A DNA stretch of 64,000 nucleotides. It comes from Rhynchosporium graminicola (taxonomy: Eukaryota; Ascomycota; Leotiomycetes; Helotiales; Ploettnerulaceae). The notes under the pieces are model-generated. The model was given only the letters and a program-made list of their open reading frames with translations, had not been told where the DNA came from and did not search any database. The stretch lies in NCBI GenBank assembly GCA_900074885.1, contig FJUW01000003.1:124001-188000 (forward strand), written 5' to 3'. Below, piece after piece: positions 38,236 to 48,671 of the stretch (positions within the stretch are counted from its first letter, which is position 1; the number at the start of each line of letters is the position of its first letter). The position numbers were made by a program, and so were the translations under genes.

Positions 38236-41200
38236 CTGCCTCTCTAAGAGCTTCTTATACTAGAGATCTATATAATCAGCGGCCTAGCCTTTTATCTCTT
38301 ATATAAACGCTAGAAGTCTTCTAACGATAAGATCTTCTCTACTACTCTCCACGAGGTAGATAAGCTTCTTAACGATCGAATCGTAGATTAGTAATATAAT
38401 ACTACTATCGTATCTTTGACTATCGATCTTACGGAACGCTATAAAACCGCTTAGTAATTTGCTATTAGCTTAAGCGAATTGGACTCAGAACTATAGATTC
38501 CTTATGAGTATAGCTAGTAAGTATATATCTTCTCTAAAGAAGCTAGCGATATTCTCCCTTCTTACTATTCATGCGATCACCGAATTGAGCTAGAGGAAGG
38601 GGCTAAGAAGAGTTTAAAGTACTCTCTATTATATAAGATATCAGCGGAAGAACTTGAAGTTATAAAGACGTATATTACTAATAACCTATTAAAAGGTTTT
38701 ATCGAGCTATCTTAAGCTCTATACGTAGCACTTATACTATTCGTTAAGAAAGCGAATAGAAGTCTCTGTTTCTATATCGACTTTTATACTTTAAATAACC
38801 TTATACAGAAAGACTAATATCCCTTTCTATTAATTAATAAGACGCTAGCTAGAATCTCTACTACTAAGATCTTTACTAAACTGGATATTCGCTAAGTATT
38901 CTACCGAATTCGGATGGATCTAGCTTCTGAAGAGTATATAACCTTTCGGACCTATTATAGAGTATATAAGTATAAGGTACTCCCTTTTAGATTAACTAAT
39001 AGCCTTATAATATATTAATAATATATGAATAATATCTTATTCGATTATTTAGACGATTTCTGTACTACTTATCTAGATAATATTCTTATCTATTTAGACG
39101 ATCTATTTAAGCACTAATTATACGTATATAAGATACTATAACAATTACAAGACGCTAGATTATAAGCTGACCTTAAGAAGTATAAATTTAATATTACTCG
39201 TACTAAATACCTCGGATTTATTATCTCTACTTCTGGAATCGAAGTAGACCCTGAAAAAGTTAATATTATACGATCTTAGAATTACCTTATAATAGTTAAG
39301 GGCATATAATCGTTCTTAGGCTTTTATAACTTCTACTAGCGATTTATTAAAGATTATAGAATAATCGTAAAACTTCTTATATAACTCACTAAAAATAACA
39401 TATTATTTCAGTTTACTAAAGAGTATAAAGATACTTTTAATCACCTAAAGTATACTCTTACTTCAGTACCTCTCCTCTACTACTATTAGTAAGATCTACC
39501 TTATATAATTAAAACAGATACTAGTAATAGAGTAATAGCAGGTGTACTATCGCAGTAATATAATAAAGAGTAGTTACTAGTAGCTTACTTCTCTAAGACT
39601 ATACTACTAGCCGAGCTTAATTATATTATCTACGATAAGGAAATACTCGCAATTATATAATCTTTTAGTAACTGAAGATCTGAGCTCGCAGGCGTACTAT
39701 ATTAAATCCGAGTTATTACTAATTATAAAGCTCTTAAATACTTTATAACCTCTAAATAGTTAAACGCATAATAAGCATAATAAGCGGAGCTACTCGCAGA
39801 TTATAACTTTATAATTACCTATCGACCTAAGAAGTATAATCTACTCGCTAACGCTCTCTCTCGCAGAACAAATGAACTAGACGATTAAAATAATACTAAG
39901 AAAGCCTAATATTTATAATAACTACTACGCGAAGACTAAATCGATCTAGTACTACTTACGAGTAACCTCTGAAACAGTTCCGACTCCGCAGATAGCTTTA
40001 AACTTATTAATACTTTAGAAGTCGCTAACTTATCACTAGTTTTCTCTATAGTATAATAAGTACTTAAAGCTAATCGCGCTACGCTCTTACTCTTAGTACT
40101 ACGGAAATAAGCTCTCTCTATTACTCCTAGAAAACTAACTATAGAAAAAGATCTTCTACTCTACGAAGAAAGATTAATTATACCTAACGTTTTATACTTT
40201 CGCATACTACTTATACGCGAAGTATACGACTGATTAGAGACTGCTTATCTAAGTGTAAAAAAGACCTTATAACTCCTGTTATTATAGTACTACTAGTACA
40301 GAATCGCTTTAACTATTAATTAGTACTACTATAACTACTATACTTACCGACGAATTCGAGTGCTATAAGATAAGAAACCTAGATTACTATAGCCCCTGCT
40401 AGTACTATCACGCCTATAGGAGCATATTATAGTCGATTACTATAGCTTTAATCGCGATAAATATAGTTATAATAACGTTCTTATATTTATAGATCGTTTT
40501 AGCAAATAAGTAATTAGTATTCTATACCGTAAGACCTCTGATACGCGTGACCTTGTAAAGCTCTACTTATACTACGTATACCGCTATTTCAGAGCTCTGC
40601 TAATAATTACCTCTAATAGAGAACCTTAATTCGTTTCTCGCTTTTGGACTGCGATTATTACGATTCTTAGCACTAAAAGATAACTTTCTGTAGTAGACTA
40701 CTTATAAATAGATAACTAAATAGAGATCTATAACTAATATCTCTAATGCAGATTATAACTTTTTATCTCTTACTATTAAGACGACTAGTCGGAATTCTTA
40801 TCTATTATAGACTATACATAGATAACTCTCCCTTACGACTCCCTTAGAGGTCTCTTACTCTTTAAAGTCGTTTATAGATATATACCCCGCGTTAATTAGA
40901 ATTAGAAAGACCTACCTGACTCTATTATACTTACTAATAAATTAAATACTTAGTAAGCTCTAGATTACGCTAATTATCTACGTAACGCCTAGACTACCGC
41001 CTAATTAAGCTTCTTACGCGTATAAGCTAAGATATCCCGATCTTATAATCGCTTACGCTATAAAGTCGACTTTACTACTAACGACCTTATTTAGCTAGAT
41101 ATACGCTACTTTATAAGCACTTAACCTAGTAAAAAACTCGACTTCCTGACTAATAGACCTTTCCGCGTAATTAAAAAAGTTAGAAGCTCTTATTATTTAG

Positions 41201-41622
41201 AGCTCCCTACTAGTATAAAGGTATATAATATCTTCCCTGCTGCTAAACTACGAAAGTATCTAAACGATCCTTTACTAGGATAAACCTTACTACTACTACT
41301 ACTTATTAATATTACTAGTGATAACGAATAGGAAATTGAAGATATACTTACGTACTATAAGCAGCGTAATAACCTCTTATACTAAGTCTCCTAGTTGAAT
41401 TAAGAAGTCGATCTTATATAGTATAACGCTTTAGATATTAAATACGCTCCTGCTAAACTTTAATAATTCCACCTTAATAACCTAACGTAAGCTGGACCTC
41501 CTACTAAGTTACTTAACTAGCTAAATGCTTTCTACGATAGAATTAACGATTACGACTATCTTAATAGTAATAAGGAAATAGACTAACGCTCGAGGGCGAG
41601 CTTTTTTCGGAGGGGGGGGTAG

Positions 41623-41865
41623 TATAACGACTAGTCAGATTAGAGGTTTGGAGGTTTCCCTCTATTAGTGGAAACACTTACTACTAAGCGAGATTATACG
41701 AGTAGAGTTTAGGGGCCCCTTTTCATATATATACTTCCTTTCTATCTCTACTTCTTTACTCCTTAGTTATAGATTCTAAGTTGATTCTTATTACTTCATA
41801 TTCTATACAATATGAGGTCTTACCTATTAGGTAGTGAGTGAGACCTTCCTAGAGCAAGCGTCATA
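41623..41865 (+). repeat. 3' LTR of chromovirus A1 (243 bp)
   Basis: Starts TATAACGACT and ends GTCATA, with the long-LTR subfamily signature (GGTTTGGAGGTTTCCCTC and TAGGTAGTGAGTGAGACC). AAACT follows at 41866-41870, matching the five bases before the 5' LTR, and the copia-1 RT frame resumes at once. Confidence 0.93.
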
Positions 41866-43087
41866 AAACTAGAATAATTATTATTACTTATATTAACGAT
41901 TTTCTAGTTATCTCAAAAGCTAGAATAGCTCTTAAAGAGCTTAAGAAGAAGATTCTCACCATATTCGATATTCTACTAGCTAGACTAGCTAAATACTTCC
42001 TTAGCGTCAGAATTATACGTAATAGAGAGAAGAAGACGATTTCTCTTTATTAAGATACGTATATTAATAAGATATTAGATCGATTTAGAATAACTAATTG
42101 CAAGAGCGTTAATACGCCCTTTACTACTAGTTCAGAGGTTTCTATAATTAAATTCAAGGGAGTAGCTACTCTATAAGAAATTAAGCTATATTAATAGCTT
42201 TATAGTAATATATAGTACCTAGCTTATACTCGCTAGGATATATTATACTACTGCTCTATATTATTATAATTTCTGATAAATCCATTATCTTAATATCTTA
42301 TGAGCGCTAAGAGAGTACTTATGTACCTATAAGGTATGAAGTACTACGCTACGACTTACGGAGGAGATATTACCGATAGAGAGAAGATAAAATTAAGAGG
42401 TTTCTGCGACTCTGATTAGGCCGGTAACCGAATCGACAGAGTATCGCATACCGGAGTATGTTTCTTCCTTATAGGAGGTGTTTTCTTAGTAATTTCAAAG
42501 CGACAGATTACTATAGCTCTTACTTCTACGGAAGCAGAGTATATAGCTATATACGCCTTTACTAGAGAAGCTTCATAGATATGCCAAGTACTGAAGGAGC
42601 TAAGCTATAATAAGCTAGACTCTAGGAGTATAGAGATACAGTGCGATAATCAGGGAGCCTTATCTCTATTAGAGAACCCTGAATTATACTAGCGTACTAA
42701 GTATATCGATATCAAATTCTATTACTTTCGCTAGGAGGTCACCAGAGGTTATTTAGACCCTTAGTATATAACCTTAAAAGAGAACGCGGCAGACGGTTTC
42801 ACTAAACTACTTAGCCCACGAGACCTCAAGGCCTTTATAGTAATACTGAATATAACTGTTTTACACCTAGAATAAGAGGTATAGATATTAATTAGAAGGC
42901 TAACGTATCTTAAAGGAATTACGGAACCTATAGTTTATCTAGATTCATGTAATATCGAGGCATAGTGCTAGTCTCTAGGGGTATTACTATACGTACGTAT
43001 ACGATAGTATAATCGACTAATTATAGGAAATTAGATCACTCGTACCTGTAGAAGTTACCGACTTTATAGTATCTCTATAGAGGGGTA

Positions 43088-43274
43088 TATTACGAGGATA
43101 TAGGTCTTAGCATAGATCAGGTGACTATAGTCACGTGCATAGTCCGTGCGGATATTCCTAGATAAATACCTTTGGTCAACTCTCCATAGTAATTAGTACT
43201 GCAATATAACTAATATTATTCACACGATTACAACCTCTATGCCTTACTCTGAAGATCAACGTAACCTTACCATA
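43088..43274 (+). repeat. 3' LTR of copia-1 (187 bp)
   Basis: Colinear with 17438-17624 and preceded by the purine tract AGAGGGGTA at 43079-43087. It is more mutated in its 5' half (ATAGGTCTTAGCATAGATC) than the 5' copy, but less mutated in places such as TTTGGTCAACTCTCC. It ends in CCATA and is followed by the AATAT duplication. Un-RIPed, ordinary genomic sequence begins here. Confidence 0.9.
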
Positions 43275-43279
43275 AATAT

Positions 43280-43689
43280 CATTTAAGATGTTTTCCCATT
43301 GCTTAATTTCATTAATGGAAGGTGATTAACTCTCATTGATTTCTTGAATGCTGCAATTGCTCATGAATTGAATCATTCTTTCACTTTCTTATACTGCGAA
43401 CTATCTCATGAAACAACTCTATTACACCAGCAAATGAGGATCGGGACACGCAAACGATACTTTTCAAAACTATCTATGTCAAGCCGAGTTTGATCTAAAT
43501 AGAAAGCACAAACACAAACAAACCAGCCGTAAGACCCAAATATCCCAGCACACGCACCGAACTCTTCGTGCCCGCTGAGATCCATCCCGTACACGCTGGC
43601 CCAGCGCACGTCGTATCTGATGGTCCCAGCCACTATTCTATAGAGGTACTCCGGCACGAAAGTACGAAAGGAGTTTGACAATGGGTCTC
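43280..43689. other. Flank of the TE block; weak ORF only
   Basis: Un-RIPed sequence. A minus-strand open frame at 43406-43681 (91 codons including a non-ATG first codon) encodes an aromatic-rich peptide (ending FEKYRLRVPILICWC) that I do not recognise; the only internal Met is near the middle. It could be a gene end truncated by the TE block, or chance. Confidence 0.3.
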
Positions 43690-44297
43690 GTCTACCCTTG
43701 ATTTTACCATATTCTCTATACTATCCATTGTAATAACCTACTATCCAAAAGGTCATCTTTTCTTAAGTCTAACTTTTATCAGTCTTTTTAGTACTAGATC
43801 TACGAGTCTATGAATAGAATTTTCGATCTCTTAGATATCTCGAATAGCCAATTTTAAGTCTTCGAGACTCTACCTATTATAGGGGTTTTGTTTTTGGAAA
43901 CTCTATGACAAGTTATAGGAAGGTCATATAGTCAAGAGAAGCCGAGTCAGGAGGTATCTAGTTATCTCCTGCAGCCAACGTGAAATAGTCACGGATTGAT
44001 ACTAGCGCTATATATATAAGGGGTTTCTTACTTTAGTTTTGTACTTTATATTTCTTTATCTTTATATTTCATTAATAGTAGACTAACAAGATCGCTTTTG
44101 GCCTCCTTAATTATTTTGTTATTGTTTACGTACTACCTTAAGTCTTATATTATTATGTTAAAGAAAAAGATTAAGCCAGCTAAAGATAGCTTATTATAAT
44201 ATCTTACACCAGAGCTAGTTTCGATAACTACTCCTATGTAGCCGAGATTCTGAAGCTCTATTAGGTAGCTATAAATTACGGTTTAATTTAGCGATAT
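43690..44297. mobile_element. Partly RIPed repeat relic
   Basis: AT-rich patch with reduced CpA/TpG between normal stretches. It contains a promoter-like GCTATATATATAAGGGG (44009-44025) and a short frame starting MLKKKIKPAKDSLL at 44157, closed by a TAA that could be a RIP product. This looks like an LTR/leader fragment of an old element. No partner copy occurs in the window. Confidence 0.4.
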
Positions 44298-45962
44298 GGA
44301 TGGTGAGCCTGTATAGCAAGCGAGACACAAAACCAGACTAGCAAGACTTCGAAGTCGTGTAGCTTCTGTAGTGCGTTTTGCTGCTTGATGCATAGGGAGA
44401 ATCAGTGGCGATGTCTTACGAGTCCTGCTTTTGACGGCTGGGAGAGCATGCAGCAAACTATTTGCAGCAAACTATTTGACTGCAAAATTCTTTGTCGTTC
44501 TTAACCAGAAGCAGTTTTTGCTGAATTTGAAGGAGCAAAGCAATGAATTGAATGCTGCGCGCCTCACCTCCATCTTGATCTGTCTGTTGGAGATGTCCAT
44601 GAACTTCTCTCTCTGCAAGCCTAACTATGTTGCTACCTAGATCATCAATTTGCTGGACTGTCTGCATATCCAATTTTTGGGAATATTCCCAGCCGGGGTA
44701 GTCTTAGTTTTTATGATATGATACTCTTTCTTCACACCAAGCAAATTTGTCTGGGGCGAGGTAAACATGTCACCAAAATGCGTCACTTGACAAAGTCATC
44801 AAACGTTTTTTGAACTTCAATGATTCTCTTTATAACATTCCATAAAAATTTAGCTACTTGTGATCCTGAATATTGGACGGCTTCGGATATTGCCAATCCG
44901 GAAATATATTCAGCAGTATAGTCCATGGGCTGATATTCCTCCAATTATCACTGAGCATGATAAAAAGCAGGATTGAAGCTAACTTCAGTGACATTCTCTC
45001 GAGCCGGGTGGGTACACGCCGAAATCCATAGACAATTAAAGACGTGGAAGAGTAATCTACTTGAACTTTTTGGACTTAGCCGCACAAAGAGAAACAAAAC
45101 AAGCGATATAGGGAATGGTGTTGTATTTGAATTCGATGGAGGTTCAATTTCTATAGAAGGAAGTAGCTATATATATAGGTATCTGTATAGTAATCTAAGT
45201 AATCCAAGTACGTACCTTACGTACTATCGACGGTACTTCCGGTACTTCCGGTACTAGCAAATTAGTTGAGTACGCTATTTAACTCCGGTACTTCCGGTAC
45301 CTTCAGGACGTTGAATACGCTACTCCGTACCATAATCTGTACTATACTGCTAGCACTACCTATACTCAACAAATGGAATGAGGTTCAAACAATCTAAATA
45401 CTTAACTGTATCGAAGTCACACACTTTCTTCATAGATCTTCATACGTAGACAGGTTGCGGTATACATCTCAAGCAAAGAAAAGGTAGTATAGGAAATGAA
45501 GTTGTTCTGCCCCATTCTGTCATACTTAGGTAACAAACCTGTGGGTACTATGCGGAGCTCTAGGTGTAAGGTAGTGCTTAGTTCTTACACAACAACTATG
45601 CATTTAGTTTTCATAGTATTTACTACTACAGAACCTTGATTCAGCATCTATTATACCATATATATCAGACTCCAACTCAGATAGATACCACATAAGTCAC
45701 ATGATACATGCTTACGTCAAATTGCCACCGATGATCCTCTGGTCGCTTCTGTCTCTCTCTTGATCAAACGAGATTCGATAACTACATTTCTACTTCTGTC
45801 AGATGCTTCTCGAATAATCTTTGATGACTAGAAATTCACTCTACCATCACTCAATACAGTGTCCCCGGGTTTATGCTGAAATCCGGGATCGTTACACCAA
45901 CGCTTGTAGACCAAGGAGGAAACCCAAGCAGAAATCCGCCGCAAAAAACACATCTAAACAGT
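44298..45962. other. Intergenic region, no convincing gene
   Basis: Short frames on both strands around 44431-44673 overlap one another and lack supporting features; the minus one is amphipathic but unrecognised. A 17-base motif shared with the promoter at 50141 lies at 44745-44761. A tandem repeat lies at 45232-45304. The first in-frame ATG of the next gene (45873) has a poor context, so I treat it as leader. Confidence 0.5.
45232..45304. repeat. GGTACTTCC short tandem repeats
   Basis: Two clusters of the 9-bp unit GGTACTTCC: about 2.7 units at 45232-45255 and about 2 units at 45285-45304, separated by 29 bases. The unit and its flank (GGTACttccGGTAC) give repeated GGTAC sites. A related ACGGTACTTCCG occurs at about 63661. 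Confidence 0.7.
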
Positions 45963-47024
45963 ATGAATCGAGACGAAGCAACCATACCGAGCTCAAATCT
46001 CGTTGCAGATGCAACGCCACACGCACAGGGGTTCCCCCCCTCACATCCTCATGATGCTTCCTCTTCACCACCCGTCTTTACACTCTTCTCAAATCTCCCT
46101 CCCGAACTCCGGGCTCCAATTTGGAAACTCGCACTTCCGCGACGAATCATAAAATGGACTCGGAACACCGGCGTCAACACCTTCAGCACGCCTAAAAATT
46201 CAACCTTCGAAGTCTGCAAAGAGTCACGTGAAGCAGCAATGTTGTACGGGGAGTATGTCAATGTTTCAGAGCCCTTGAGGAGCTTCATCTCTGACTCCTG
46301 CTTGGAAAAGCCAGTTTTGTTCAGCCCTCTGTTCGATATCCTTCTTTTCGAACCCATCTGGACGAACCTCATGCCAGTATTAGGTGCCAAAATCACTCCT
46401 GATCCTCTAGACTCTTTGCCTACCCAAATGCGCACAGTGCGCAGCATCATGGTCCATCCTCACTACACCAATGAAAGAAAAAAGCCAGCAGCGCTGTTCG
46501 AGAAATTACCCTTTCTGGAGCAGATTCTCGTAGCGGCAGACGAAAAGTCAGTCGGAAGTCAGAGTAAATTTATCCTCGGCACCGTCTATGATATAAGACT
46601 GTACTATGCAGCCGACGTCCGGAAACGGATCCCAGAGCAAGAGAGCAGGTCGAAGACGCCTTTTGTCGCAGTGGGATGTTTAGGATGGACTGGAAAAGAG
46701 AGGAGGAAGATGAATCATGGGAAGCAAGATACGAGGGAACTGGTGGCGGTCTTTGAGAACGAGGCACAGATGAAAGCGCATTTGGCGGGGGTTAGGGAGG
46801 AAGAATGGAGGTTCACGCAAGAGTTACAGCTTAAGAGACCGGTTTTGAAGCTCAGATTTAAGAATTTGGAGGGGGGAGAAGGTAGGAGGATTGAGAAGAG
46901 GGTGGAAGCGACGAAAGTGGATGGCGCGGGTATGGCAGAACTGCCGTCCTATTCTCGGGGAACAGGTCAAGCGCCGGAAAGACCGCCGCCCTATGTCGAG
47001 ACAGAGGAAGTGATGGGGATATAG
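45963..47024 (+). CDS. 2EXR domain-containing protein, 353 aa
   Basis: A single-exon frame. The region from about residue 37 has the signature of the fungal 2EXR family: aromatic-rich FTLFSNLPPELRAPIWKLAL, then about 40 residues on a second block, FEVCKESREAAMLY. These proteins are numerous in Pezizomycotina and mostly of unknown function, sometimes compared with F-box proteins for the LPPELR-like motif. I chose ATG 45963 (A at -3, NRDEAT follows) over the upstream in-frame ATG at 45873, which would add 30 residues. The C-terminus is Pro-rich (ERPPPYVETEE). It is the first intact gene beyond the TE block and shows no RIP. Confidence 0.88.
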   Translation: MNRDEATIPSSNLVADATPHAQGFPPSHPHDASSSPPVFTLFSNLPPELRAPIWKLALPRRIIKWTRNTGVNTFSTPKNSTFEVCKESREAAMLYGEYVNVSEPLRSFISDSCLEKPVLFSPLFDILLFEPIWTNLMPVLGAKITPDPLDSLPTQMRTVRSIMVHPHYTNERKKPAALFEKLPFLEQILVAADEKSVGSQSKFILGTVYDIRLYYAADVRKRIPEQESRSKTPFVAVGCLGWTGKERRKMNHGKQDTRELVAVFENEAQMKAHLAGVREEEWRFTQELQLKRPVLKLRFKNLEGGEGRRIEKRVEATKVDGAGMAELPSYSRGTGQAPERPPPYVETEEVMGI

Positions 47025-47579
47025 ACTAAAGAATTCTGTACGGCCTCCGTTGGGATTATACGATTAGGATAACAAGGATTCCAGAGATCGTACAACTATT
47101 GCAGTCGCTTCACCATGTTCCAGAGAGACTGCAGGCCCATGAAATAGTTCCATCTGCTTTGGAACCTACATTAATGTCCATATCACTTCTCAGCACGTCA
47201 ATCAGGCAAAAACTTGCACTAAACTCACACAACTCTTCGCCAAATATACGAAATCACGACGCACTCGAATCGAACTTGCAACGACCGAAAGAAAGGAAAT
47301 TGTTGCTGTGCCGCGGTCATTACCTTTTCCTTCCAATCTCAATCTGGTCAGTAGTGTAGAGGAAGAAGTTGCAATAAGACGGGTGCTGCATCGATAGCCT
47401 GAGCCGCTGCTCATTGATTCGCAGAGTGACATGTCAGCCGCTTCATCGATTAGAGTTCGCATGCTGATCAGTTATCATCCGAAATTAAAGGCCCCATTAT
47501 CCCCTTACTCGTTGCATCCTACAAGAAGACCGATGCTTCGGGGCAAAAACATAGGGCCTTCGAACACTGGGTCTGCTCT
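47025..47579. other. Intergenic, no gene called
   Basis: Several overlapping open frames of 60-90 codons on both strands, none with a recognisable domain. A plus-strand frame at about 47150-47395 is open but lacks an ATG and ends in TAG. Probably the 3' flank of the 2EXR gene plus decayed sequence from the adjoining TPR pseudogene. Confidence 0.4.
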
Positions 47580-48671
47580 TCACAGCAGCTTCCGACTGCG
47601 ATGCAAAATCTCATGATACATTCGAAGACAGAAAGCGTAAGCATTCATCCAAGTGACTTCTCGAGCCAATAAGCACTCTCGGATTATTTCTTTCGATGCT
47701 GAATTCCAACCAAGCTCGCAAACTGTGCACATGGGGTTGATGTGTGTCTTGCCCCGAAATTTGATACATAACTTCAATGTCTCGTGCAAGGAGTTCATCT
47801 CCTCCAGAAGGCCTCTTCTTGCTAGGGCTCTAGCGAGACGCTAGTTGCTGATCACCAATACCTCGTTGTCGTTCCCCAAGCTTTGTATAGAGTGTCTGGA
47901 TGACTCCTCGGCCAACTAGACTGCATCCTCGAGTCTTCCTTGTGATTCACACTCTCCCCTAGGTCAGTGAAGGACCAGCACATTCACCCTTGGTGCTGTT
48001 TGGTTTCTGCTCTGCAGAGCTGAATGGTGGATCAATGAAGTTTCTCGCTCTTGGAGTACTGTCTCTTTTCCATTGAGCCAGTCTGTGCAACGCGTTCATC
48101 GTCTCAGGGTCCAGAGCTCCGAGATTAACTAGAAACATCTGAACTAAGTCGTATCTTACAGGCTCTTCTTGTTCTCAGCCTTCTCTTCAATTGACAACCT
48201 CAATTATGAGTTTCTGCTTCCTTCTGAAGATGCCGTGAGGGGGATCAAACTTCTTCGAAATTGCTTGAGATATACCTTCTGGCCTTACCTCGGCCTCCAA
48301 CGAATGTACTTCTCGACATAAACTGTCTGACTATAATATCGATTTGAGCATGGACTGTCCTTTCAGACCACGTTGTGATCTCCTTTTCTTGGGATGATAT
48401 GGCCTTCCCGTACAGTGCAATGGCTTCCGTCATCTTGCCGGAGCCGTACGCGGTGCCGACCAATCCGTTGACCAGTCCTGAAACACCTGTGTGTTCCGCT
48501 GACTCCATTCCGTTGTAACTGTGCGAACCGATTCTGTACCATCTCAGCAATAACATGAGGCGATGAGGAGAGGATCGAAGCTTTCAGCGAAGCATCGTTA
48601 CCTGACGGTAGTGGATGTGAAACGTCGAATGGGCAGGCAGACTTACTCTTGAAGGAAAACGAATCAGGCAT
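47580..48671 (-). pseudogene. Decayed TPR-type protein gene
   Basis: Minus-strand frames carry fragments typical of tetratricopeptide repeats of the kinesin-light-chain-like kind: GTAYGSGKMTEAIALYGKAI (about 48370-48440), DPETMNALHRLAQW (about 48070-48115), GRLEDAV then LAEESS (about 47900-47940), and ARALARRGLLEEMNSLHETL (about 47780-47840). They sit in different frames separated by stops, so at least two frameshifts and several nonsense changes are needed. The changes do not look RIP-like and composition is normal. The longest pieces are 48363-48671, 48245-48556 and 47580-47798. Fungi use such TPR modules in NLR-like and signalling proteins, but no such partner domain is visible. A misread multi-intron gene is possible but less likely. 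Confidence 0.45.

Larger units (their letters stand above)
21603..41865 (+). mobile_element. Chromovirus A1 (Ty3/gypsy), complete but RIPed and interrupted
   Basis: A 243-bp-LTR element inserted in the RT of copia-1 with AAACT at 21598-21602 and 41866-41870. Without its own inserts (element B and the 168-bp element) it is about 6.6 kb. Gag runs about 21920-23200, then protease (LLNSRAN at about 23550-23570, from LLDSGAN), where B is inserted at 23639. The frame resumes at 37136, followed by RT (about 38577-39200), RNase H (about 39500-39890), integrase (about 40180-41110), a chromodomain-like end (about 41330-41480) and a purine tract (41608-41622). RT, RNase H and integrase align colinearly with A0 and A2. 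RIP stops occur throughout, so it is inactive. Confidence 0.94.
17438..43274 (+). mobile_element. Ty1/copia element copia-1, complete but RIPed and split by a 20-kb nest
   Basis: Two 187-bp LTRs bound the element, with AATAT duplicated at 17433-17437 and 43275-43279. Removing the nested insertion (21603-41865) and one copy of its 5-bp duplication leaves 5569 bp, normal for copia. Decayed domains in order: gag (about 17640-19190, Lys/Glu-rich end), protease (LFDTGATEYISND at about 19288-19330), integrase (about 19690-20560), a linker rich in Asp/Glu/Ser, RT (about 21060-21602 and 41866-42260; LYGLKQSL, then YIND for YVDD) and RNase H (about 42390-42830; ALTSTEAEYIA, ENAADGFTK). The frame joins exactly across the AAACT duplication. 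A frameshift or small deletion is likely near 21250-21300. Confidence 0.93.

Noticed and set aside
43406..43681. 91-codon minus-strand ORF beside the TE block
   Set aside because: First codon is TTG, the only Met is internal, and no family is recognised; mentioned only as part of the flank.
44431..44673. Two overlapping ORFs on opposite strands
   Set aside because: No codon or domain support for either, and they are mutually exclusive; a local direct repeat (AGCAAACTATTTG) lies at one end.
44973..45257. 94-codon plus-strand ORF ending in the GGTACTTCC repeat
   Set aside because: Its C-terminus is encoded by the short tandem repeat (RYFRYFRY) and there is no recognisable domain.
46049..46450. 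133-codon antisense ORF in the 2EXR gene
   Set aside because: Shadow of the real frame, which has the 2EXR motifs.
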